This document shows, piece by piece, positions 58,138-64,000 of a DNA stretch of 64,000 nt (its first letter is position 1; each line of letters starts with the position of its first letter). A program made the position numbers and the translations under genes. Location: assembly GCF_007483665.1 (NCBI RefSeq), contig NZ_ML660187.1, positions 1 through 64,000 of the forward strand. Direction: 5' to 3'. Source of the DNA: Catellatospora sichuanensis (GTDB lineage: Bacteria; Actinomycetota; Actinomycetes; Mycobacteriales; Micromonosporaceae). Under the pieces are notes generated by a model that had not been told where the DNA came from, ran no database searches, and worked only from the letters and a program-made list of their open reading frames with translations.

Positions 58138-58202
58138 TGACTCGGCAGACCCTAAAAAACCCGCACAAGCCCACCCACCGCAACCACTCCTACCGGAGCG
58201 GA

Positions 58203-58280
58203 GCAGGGGGTGCCGCCGGAGTGAGCGTAAAGGGCCGCCCGTTCTTGGCGGCCCCCAGCGAACCCGGCGGCACCCCCTGC
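58203..58280 (-). terminator. Nested terminator, copy 4 (after hpt)
   Basis: Outer arms 58203-58219 and 58264-58280 pair over 17 bp. The inner hairpin GGGCCGCC / GGCGGCCC (58232-58239, 58247-58254) is followed in the minus direction by TTTACGC, so it terminates hpt. Confidence 0.8.
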
Positions 58281-58299
58281 GGAGCGCAACCACGCACAA

Positions 58300-58863
58300 T
58301 CAGCGCTGATAAACCTCAGGCTTGAGAATCCCCACGTACGGCACCTCGCGATACCGCTCCGAGTAGTCAAGACCGTAGCCAACGACAAACTCCGTAGGAA
58401 TGTCGAAACCCACGTACTTCACCGGCACCGGCACCTTGATCGCCTCAGGCTTCCGGAACAACGCCACGACGTCGACAGACTTCGCCGACCTCGACTCCAG
58501 ATACTTGAGCAGCCACGACAGCGTCAGACCGGAATCCACGATGTCCTCGACGACGATCACGTGCTTGCCCGCGATGTCACGGTCCAGGTCCTTGAGGATG
58601 CGTACGACGCCGGAGGACGTGGTGCCCTGGCCGTACGAGGAGACGGCCATGAACTCGAGTTCGACGGGCGGGCCGCCGACCTTGCCGAGTTCGCGGGAGA
58701 AGTCGGCCATGAACATGACCGCGCCCTTCAGGACGCAGACGAGAAGCAGGCCGTCGACCGACGCGTAGTCGGCGGCGACCTGCTTGGCGAGCTCGGCGGT
58801 CTTACCGCGGAGTTCCTCTTCAGTGATGATCACACGGTCTATGTCCGCGTCGTACCAGCCCAT
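58300..58863 (-). CDS. hpt: Hypoxanthine phosphoribosyltransferase
   Basis: 187 aa. Purine salvage: it converts hypoxanthine or guanine plus PRPP to the nucleotide. The PRPP-binding motif VIVVEDIVDSGLTLSWLL is near 100-117, LLVCVLKGAVMFMADFSREL is upstream, and VVGYGLDYSERYREVPYVG closes the protein. Linked to ftsH as usual, but separated from it by 673 nt; the usual tilS gene is not upstream. Confidence 0.95.
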   Translation of the reverse strand: MGWYDADIDRVIITEEELRGKTAELAKQVAADYASVDGLLLVCVLKGAVMFMADFSRELGKVGGPPVELEFMAVSSYGQGTTSSGVVRILKDLDRDIAGKHVIVVEDIVDSGLTLSWLLKYLESRSAKSVDVVALFRKPEAIKVPVPVKYVGFDIPTEFVVGYGLDYSERYREVPYVGILKPEVYQR

Positions 58864-58867
58864 GGGG

Positions 58868-58990
58868 TCAAGACTGCCGGATGAAGGGCCTCTGCCGCAC
58901 GTCGGGGTCGGAATTGGTGACGATCATCCCGAACTGGCCTGCGACACCGGCGACCAGCAGAAACACGAGTAGGAAGATGAACAGCTCCAT
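58868..58990 (-). CDS. Possible 40-aa single-span membrane protein
   Basis: From ATG 58990, a hydrophobic MELFIFLLVFLLVAGVAGQ stretch, then a short charged tail. It ends 4 nt before hpt on the same strand, so the two may be cotranscribed. Below usual annotation size; support is the hydrophobic pattern and tight spacing only. Confidence 0.45.
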   Translation of the reverse strand: MELFIFLLVFLLVAGVAGQFGMIVTNSDPDVRQRPFIRQS

Positions 58991-59117
58991 GACGGCCTCA
59001 CCGTTTCGAAGTGGTTTGGGCCGGTGCGCACCGGAGTGAATTAAGTGTCTCGTGTCCGGTTCGGTCGGGACAGTGGCAGGATTGACAGGGTCCCTCGATT
59101 TTCTGCCATTCATCGAG

Positions 59118-59123
59118 TAGCGT
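59118..59123 (+). promoter_or_regulatory. -10 element, leaderless start of the GlxA-type regulator
   Basis: TAGCGT, 7 nt, then ATG 59131; no ribosome site. Confidence 0.5.
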
Positions 59124-59130
59124 GAGTCAC

Positions 59131-60084
59131 ATGTCGCTGTATCGGGTGGCCGTGCTCGGCCTGGACGACGTCGCACCGTTCGAGTTGGGGGTGCTGTGCG
59201 AGGTGTTCGGGACCGATCGGAGCGGGGACGGGTTCCCGTCGTACGAGTTCGCGGTGTGCAGTCCGGACGGCGGGCCGATCCGTACCCGGTCGGGGTTCAG
59301 CATCGTGCCGCATGCGGATCTGACGCCGCTGGCGAGCGCCGACCTGGTGGCCGTGCCGGCGCATCCGCTCGCCTCGGAGGTGCCGCCGGCGGCGGTGGCA
59401 GCGCTGGTCGCGGCGGCCGAGCGGGGTGCGTGGATCCTGTCGGTGTGCTCGGGGGCGTTCCTGCTGGGGCAGGCGGGGCTGCTGGACGGGCGGCGCTGCA
59501 CGACGCACTGGAAGCACGCGGCGTTGCTGGCCGAGCGGCATCCGACGGCGCTGGTGTCGCCGAACGAGCTGTACGTGCAGGACGGGCGGGTGATCACGAG
59601 CGCGGGCACCGCGGCCGGGATCGACGCGTGCCTGCATCTGGTGCGCCAGGAGCAGGGCGCGGCGGTGGCGACGAAGCTGGCCCGGCGGATGGTGGTGCCG
59701 CCGCACCGGGCGGGCGGGCAGTCGCAGTTCATCGAGGCGCCGATCGCGGCGGAGGTCGACTGCGACACGCTGCAGCCGCTGCTGGAGTGGCTGCTCACGC
59801 ACCTGGACGAGCAGTTGACCGTGGACGATCTCGCGGCGCGTACGCACATGGCTCCGCGCACGTTCGCGCGCCGGTTCCGGGCGGAGACCGGCGCGACACC
59901 GCACGACTGGCTCACTCATCAGCGCCTGCTGCTGGCCCGGCGGCTGCTGGAGGAGACGGAGCTGAGCGTCGAGTCGGTGGCGACGCGTTCGGGCTTCGGC
60001 GACTCGGCGACGCTGCGCCACCACTTCCACCGCCGCGTGGGCACCACCCCCGCCGTCTACCGCCACACCTTCCGCACCACCTGA
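59131..60084 (+). CDS. GlxA-type transcriptional regulator (DJ-1/PfpI plus AraC)
   Basis: 317 aa. N-terminal DJ-1/PfpI-like domain with nucleophile-elbow SVCSGAFLLGQAGLLDG near 110-126, then an AraC-type double helix-turn-helix (TVDDLAARTHMAPRTFARRF and SVESVATRSGFGDSATLRHH) in the last 100 residues. Such proteins sense small ligands through the first domain and usually activate transcription. No adjacent target is obvious. ATG 59131 begins the PfpI-like domain. Confidence 0.92.
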   Translation: MSLYRVAVLGLDDVAPFELGVLCEVFGTDRSGDGFPSYEFAVCSPDGGPIRTRSGFSIVPHADLTPLASADLVAVPAHPLASEVPPAAVAALVAAAERGAWILSVCSGAFLLGQAGLLDGRRCTTHWKHAALLAERHPTALVSPNELYVQDGRVITSAGTAAGIDACLHLVRQEQGAAVATKLARRMVVPPHRAGGQSQFIEAPIAAEVDCDTLQPLLEWLLTHLDEQLTVDDLAARTHMAPRTFARRFRAETGATPHDWLTHQRLLLARRLLEETELSVESVATRSGFGDSATLRHHFHRRVGTTPAVYRHTFRTT

Positions 60085-60086
60085 CG

Positions 60087-60133
60087 AAGGAAGGGCACCT
60101 TCACAACGCTGTGCGTTGTAGAAGGTGCCCTTC
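60087..60133. terminator. Bidirectional terminator carrying the AAGGTGCCCTTCCT repeat
   Basis: Arms of about 20 nt (outer GAAGGGCACCTTC / GAAGGTGCCCTTC, inner ACAACGC / GCGTTGT) pair with a single bulged A around the loop TGT. It separates the regulator gene from the convergent subtilase gene. Its left arm contains the inverted copy of the 32951/33015 repeat. Confidence 0.85.
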
Positions 60134-60161
60134 TTGACGTCGCCACTTCAGGAGCGGCTCG

Positions 60162-63100
60162 CTACGGGACGACCACCGGGATGCGGGTGCGCACGACGGT
60201 GGTGCCGGGAACCTCCGGGCTGGTCATGCTGGTGGTCACCCGTGCGTCGGAGGGCATGACGCCCCGCAGCTTCACGGTGTACGACACCACACCGCCCGGG
60301 TGCCCGCCCGTGCTCTGCACCCGCAGGTCGGGACCGGGCTGCTCGGTCCGCAGGATGCCCTCGCCGAGCGCGTTCTCCGCGCCGATCGCGAACACCTTCG
60401 CGCCGCCGGGCAGGTTCTTGGCGTCGTACGCGAACCGGATGTCCTCGTTCTCGCCAGTGGCGAGCCAGACCTGGAAGCGCTGCGTGTCCTCGGTGCCGAA
60501 GCGGTTCACCCGCCACTCGACGACGATCCACTCCGCGCCGCCGCCCTGGACGGAGGCCACGCGCACCCCGTCGGCCTTGGTGCCGTCCATGTCGGCCCAG
60601 TACGGGGCCAGCACGTTGTTGGGCCGGTCCGGGTCGGTGGCCGGCTCGCCCTCGGCCGCGCCCGGGGGCTCGAGGCGCACGTCCTGGACGGTGCCGCCGC
60701 CGACGACGAGGTAGCCGTTGGAGACCACGCCGATGCGGGTGTACGTCTGGCCGGCGTAGCCGAACCCGGGCACGTCGTAATTGATCATCTCCTCGTCGCC
60801 GATCGCGTCGGGCGTGACGTCGAGCGGTTTCCACGCCCGGTCGTCCAGCTCCGCCACGTCCGGCTTGCCCGGCTCGATGCCGCGCAGCGTGGTGTCGTGG
60901 CTGACCTCGTGCGGGCCGTCCAGCTTGGCCCCGCCGTCGACGCCGGTGACGGCCAGCGCCGGGTCCAGGCGGGTGGTCAGGTCCACGGGCGCCTCGTCGT
61001 AGCCGGTGTTGGCGGCGGTCACCGTGCACTGCGCGGTGCGGGCCAGCGTCACCTTCTTGGCGGTGCAGGTGCTGGCCAGCGTCACCTGGCCCTGGGACGG
61101 CTGGAAGGCGACCGGCAGGTGCAGCGCCGGGCCGCCCTCGGCCGGGGTCAGCCGGATCTCGCCGGACAGGTAGCCGTCCCCGGCCGCGCGGGAGTAGATC
61201 GTCACGGGCAGCGGCGCGGCGCCCCGGGCGGGCACGGTGACCGTCGCCGGGACGCTGATCGAGCTGTCCTTCGGCGCGGTGCTCGCGACGGCGTACGTCA
61301 TGGTCCGGTCGGTCATGTTGCGCAGGGTGCGCACCGTGGACAGCCGACCCGGCATGATCGGCGCGTTGATCGACGGCAGGTTGAGGTCGACGGCGCGCAC
61401 CTCGTCGTCGGCCAGCGTCATCATGCGGGCGGCGGAGTCCGACACGGTCAGGGCGACCTGGTCGGCGCGGTCCACCGCGATCCGCCCGGCGCCCATCTCG
61501 TGCGGCCCGGCCGGGGTCTTGCCGTCCTCGGTCGTCACCTCGGTCACCGCGGTGGTCATCAGCGCCGACTTCAGCTCGCCCGGGGTCCAGTCCGGGTGCC
61601 GGGACGCCAGCAATGCGGCCGCGCCGGCGACGTGCGGGGACGACATGGAGGTGCCTGCGATGGCCTGGAACAGCTCGCCGGCCGGGCCGCCCGCGGTGGC
61701 ACCAGGGGTCGGCGTGTGTCCGGCCAGGATCTGCACGCCCGGTGCGGTCACGTCGGGCTTGAGCGCGAGGCCGCCCGGGCCGCGGGAGGAGAACGCGGCC
61801 ATCACGTCACCGGTGCCCGCGTTGGCCTGACCCGCGGTGATCGTCGCGGTGACGTCGGAGTTCGCGTCGAGGAACTCCAGCACCGCCGCGTCGGCCAGGT
61901 GCACCGTGGGCAGCCAGTGGTTGTCGGTCTCCACGTCCTGCAGGTCCGGGTTGTAGAGGACCATGCCGACGGCGCCGCCCTCGCGCACGTTCCAGCCCTT
62001 CTCGACCCGGGGGTTGCCGCCGCGCTCGCAGACGACGATCTTTCCGGTGAACTGGCCCTTCTTCGCGGGCCTGGCGCAGGTCGTGCCGCCCTTGTAGGCG
62101 GGGACGTCACCGGCCCGCACCAGCGGGGCCGGCCCGGCGCCCGCGGTCAGCGAGGCCCCGCTCAGCTGCCTGGTCGCGGTGCCGGCCTGCAGGGTCAGGC
62201 CCGCGCTGAACTCGCGGCGCTGGGTGGAGGCGGCCACCGTGGTCACCCACGGGGACAGGTGGTTGACCGTGCCGGCATCGGGACCCGAGTTGCCCGCCGA
62301 GGCGGCCACAAAGACCCCCGCCGCGTACGCGTCCAGGAAGGCCATCTCGACCGGGTCGCTGAACGGGTCGGTGCCGCCGGAGATGGAGAAGTTGACGACG
62401 TCGACGCCGTCGCGCACCGCCTGCGCCACCGCGGCCGCCGAGTCCGACGACATGCAGCCGTTGGCCCCGCAGACCTTGTAGACGCTGAGCCAGGAGCCCG
62501 GCGCGACCCCGTGCACCGGCCCGCGTTCGACGCCGAACACCTTCGCCGAGGCCAGCACGCCGCCCGCGGCCGTCGAGGCGGTATGCGTGCCGTGCCCGTC
62601 GCCGTCGCGGGCCGACTTGTACGTCTCGTCCGGGAACACCTCCAGATAGCCCTTCAGGAACGCAGCACCCCCGATCAGCTTGTTGTTGCAGCGGAACACG
62701 TCCTTGCCGGGCGTCAGCGGGTTGTCGCCGAAGTCGCAGCGGCGCGCCGTGCCGTCCGTCTTGGCCGGTGGCGCGGCCAGCACACCCTGGTCGGCGAAGG
62801 ACGGGTGTTCCGGCCACGCGCCGGTGTCCAGCACACCGACCACGATGCCCTTGCCGGCCTGGCTGGTGGGGGCGCCGTTCGCGCCCGCGCCGCTCTGCAG
62901 CACGTCTGCGCCGATGAAGGAGCTGGAGGAATCGGTCAGCGGCTCGCGCAGCTCGTCGCGCTGCACGGCCACCACGCCCTCGACCGCGAGCAGCTTCTTG
63001 ACCTCGTTGGCGGGCAGCGTCAAAGCCACGCCGCCGTAAACGGTGCGCAGCCGCTGGCCTACCCGTGCCGACGGCAGCTGGGTGGCGAGCGCCGAGGTGA

Positions 63101-63458
63101 ACTGCTGCTCACGCTGCTCGAGGTACTGCTCGTAGGCCCGTTCCGCGTCGCCGCCGCGCAGCCGCGTGCCGGTGGCCGCCGGGCTCGTCGCGGCCAGGCC
63201 CGGCACCCCGCCGGCGTAGCTGGCGACCGCGTCGTGGTCGAGCTTGACCAGCACCGGGATGCGCTCGCCGTCGGTGCGGTCGAGCAGGCTGCGGTCGGTC
63301 TTCGCGAGCCTGCTGGTGGGCGCGCGCCCGGCCGTGACCCGCGAGGCCGGTTGGAGTTTCTGCGGGCCGTCCGGCGCGGCCGCACCGCCGCCCGCCGGTA
63401 GCACCGCCACGCCCGCCACCAGGGCGAACCCGCAGCTAATCCGGACAAAAGTCGCCAT
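60162..63458 (-). CDS. Large secreted subtilisin-like peptidase (S8, PA insert)
   Basis: 1098 aa. Signal peptide ending around PAGGGAAA (about 28), an I9-type prodomain to about 155, then the S8 domain with Asp in VGVLDTGAWPEHPSF, His in DGDGHGTHTAS and Ser in AGTSMSSPHVAGAAALL. A PA domain is inserted between His and Ser (VCERGGNPRVEKGWNVREGG region). The C-terminal 450 residues are beta-sandwich-like with a few cysteines. It probably degrades proteins outside the cell. ATG 63458 is chosen for the signal peptide; GTG two codons earlier is also possible. Confidence 0.92.
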   Translation of the reverse strand: MATFVRISCGFALVAGVAVLPAGGGAAAPDGPQKLQPASRVTAGRAPTSRLAKTDRSLLDRTDGERIPVLVKLDHDAVASYAGGVPGLAATSPAATGTRLRGGDAERAYEQYLEQREQQFTSALATQLPSARVGQRLRTVYGGVALTLPANEVKKLLAVEGVVAVQRDELREPLTDSSSSFIGADVLQSGAGANGAPTSQAGKGIVVGVLDTGAWPEHPSFADQGVLAAPPAKTDGTARRCDFGDNPLTPGKDVFRCNNKLIGGAAFLKGYLEVFPDETYKSARDGDGHGTHTASTAAGGVLASAKVFGVERGPVHGVAPGSWLSVYKVCGANGCMSSDSAAAVAQAVRDGVDVVNFSISGGTDPFSDPVEMAFLDAYAAGVFVAASAGNSGPDAGTVNHLSPWVTTVAASTQRREFSAGLTLQAGTATRQLSGASLTAGAGPAPLVRAGDVPAYKGGTTCARPAKKGQFTGKIVVCERGGNPRVEKGWNVREGGAVGMVLYNPDLQDVETDNHWLPTVHLADAAVLEFLDANSDVTATITAGQANAGTGDVMAAFSSRGPGGLALKPDVTAPGVQILAGHTPTPGATAGGPAGELFQAIAGTSMSSPHVAGAAALLASRHPDWTPGELKSALMTTAVTEVTTEDGKTPAGPHEMGAGRIAVDRADQVALTVSDSAARMMTLADDEVRAVDLNLPSINAPIMPGRLSTVRTLRNMTDRTMTYAVASTAPKDSSISVPATVTVPARGAAPLPVTIYSRAAGDGYLSGEIRLTPAEGGPALHLPVAFQPSQGQVTLASTCTAKKVTLARTAQCTVTAANTGYDEAPVDLTTRLDPALAVTGVDGGAKLDGPHEVSHDTTLRGIEPGKPDVAELDDRAWKPLDVTPDAIGDEEMINYDVPGFGYAGQTYTRIGVVSNGYLVVGGGTVQDVRLEPPGAAEGEPATDPDRPNNVLAPYWADMDGTKADGVRVASVQGGGAEWIVVEWRVNRFGTEDTQRFQVWLATGENEDIRFAYDAKNLPGGAKVFAIGAENALGEGILRTEQPGPDLRVQSTGGHPGGVVSYTVKLRGVMPSDARVTTSMTSPEVPGTTVVRTRIPVVVP

Positions 63459-63623
63459 CTTCACAGTGGCGTCAACGACCACGCACCAACCCTGGACTTG
63501 GCGCACCCCCGCCGGACCTGCTCCCGCTACCCCATCGGCGGGTGGTTGGAGATCGCTGCTCCGTGCCGGAACCTGCGGTAGAACCGCAGATCATGGCACG
63601 AAACAGTGATCATGCCCCGGCGG

Positions 63624-64000
63624 TCAGTAGGCGGCGGCCTGGCCGTCGGCGCGGGGTTCGGAGCCGGCGACGTAACCGCCGGGGATGCGCCAGATCGCCT
63701 GGCCCATGCCGAACGTGGACCGGTCCGTGGCCACGGTGACCTCGTGGCCCCGCGCCCTCAACTGCTCGACCACCGCCGGGTCGAACTCCGGCTCCACCTC
63801 GACCTGGCGCGCGGTGTGCCAGTACCAGCGCGGCCGGGTCAGCGCCTCCTGCGGGCCCAGCCCGTCGTCCACGGTCGCCAGCACCAGTTGCAGGTGGCCC
63901 TGCGGCTGCATGTGCCCGCCCATCACACCGAACGGCCCCAGCGGCGCGCCGTCGCGGAACAGGAAGCCGGGAATGATCGTGTGGAACGGGCGCTTGCCCG
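63624..64000 (-). CDS. Gamma-glutamyltransferase family protein, C-terminal part (window edge)
   Basis: 125 codons visible; the gene starts beyond 64000. The visible part has RPFHTIIPGFLFRDGAPLGP, PFGVMGGHMQPQGHLQLV and SEPRADGQAAAY, typical of the small subunit C-terminus of gamma-glutamyltranspeptidase-like Ntn hydrolases. The catalytic Thr lies outside the window. It is on the same strand as the subtilase, 165 nt upstream of it. Confidence 0.88.
   Translation of the reverse strand, partial: GKRPFHTIIPGFLFRDGAPLGPFGVMGGHMQPQGHLQLVLATVDDGLGPQEALTRPRWYWHTARQVEVEPEFDPAVVEQLRARGHEVTVATDRSTFGMGQAIWRIPGGYVAGSEPRADGQAAAY

Noticed and set aside
60300..63401. Plus-strand open frame of about 1000 codons opposite the subtilase gene
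   Set aside because: The subtilase on the other strand has signal peptide, triad and PA insert; the opposite frame has no recognisable features.

Overview
This is a chromosomal window from a high-GC actinobacterium. Lsr2, CarD, DisA/RadA, a mycosin, many GTG starts and probable leaderless promoters all point that way. Gene order matches the Mycobacterium tuberculosis stretch Rv3581c-Rv3624c (ispF-ispD-carD-lpqE-radA-disA, mutY, clpC1, lsr2, panD-panC, folK/folB/folP/folE, ftsH, hpt), recalled from knowledge and not searched. Overall style suggests Micromonosporaceae, but the genus cannot be fixed from this sequence.

Layout. 1-635: 5' end of a 16S rRNA gene leaving the window on the minus strand, with its leader and three tandem candidate promoters. 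636-3989: homogentisate (tyrosine) catabolism, fahA plus an unknown gene facing hmgA across an operator-like palindrome. 4088-16025: isoprenoid genes ispF-ispD with carD, then lpqE-like, radA, disA (c-di-AMP and repair), def, an ACT-domain regulator, mutY and a polysaccharide deacetylase. 16101-19390: clpC and lsr2. 19987-30407: a methyltransferase, coaX-nadC-nadB, an array of four septum-formation lipoprotein paralogues, then panD-panC and a DUF2520 dehydrogenase. 30585-37810: a beta-propeller phytase, a MidA/NDUFAF7-type methyltransferase next to an orphan nuoD, and membrane proteins.

37833-55542: the folate genes folK, folP, folB and folE are split by about 15 kb. The inserted block holds a type IV secretion-like operon (small 2-TM protein, VirB3-like, VirB4-like ATPase, VirB6-like, VirB8-like, lysozyme/M23 hydrolase) and, in opposite orientation, a partial type VII-like set (small helical ESX-like protein, WXG/PPE-like protein, mycosin), followed by an FtsK/EccC-like ATPase. 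No relaxase, integrase or att site was seen, nor EccB, EccD or EccE. This hybrid locus is the most unusual part of the window. Against the mycobacterial order, folP-folB appear to have been inverted together with it.

55608-64000: ftsH, hpt, a GlxA-type regulator, a large secreted subtilase and the 3' part of a gamma-glutamyltransferase.

Two sequence-level themes run through the window. Many genes have a -10 hexamer (TANNNT) only 5-8 nt before the start codon, implying leaderless mRNAs. Four copies of a nested terminator (a conserved terminator core inside long, sequence-variable but self-complementary arms) occur as two inverted pairs.
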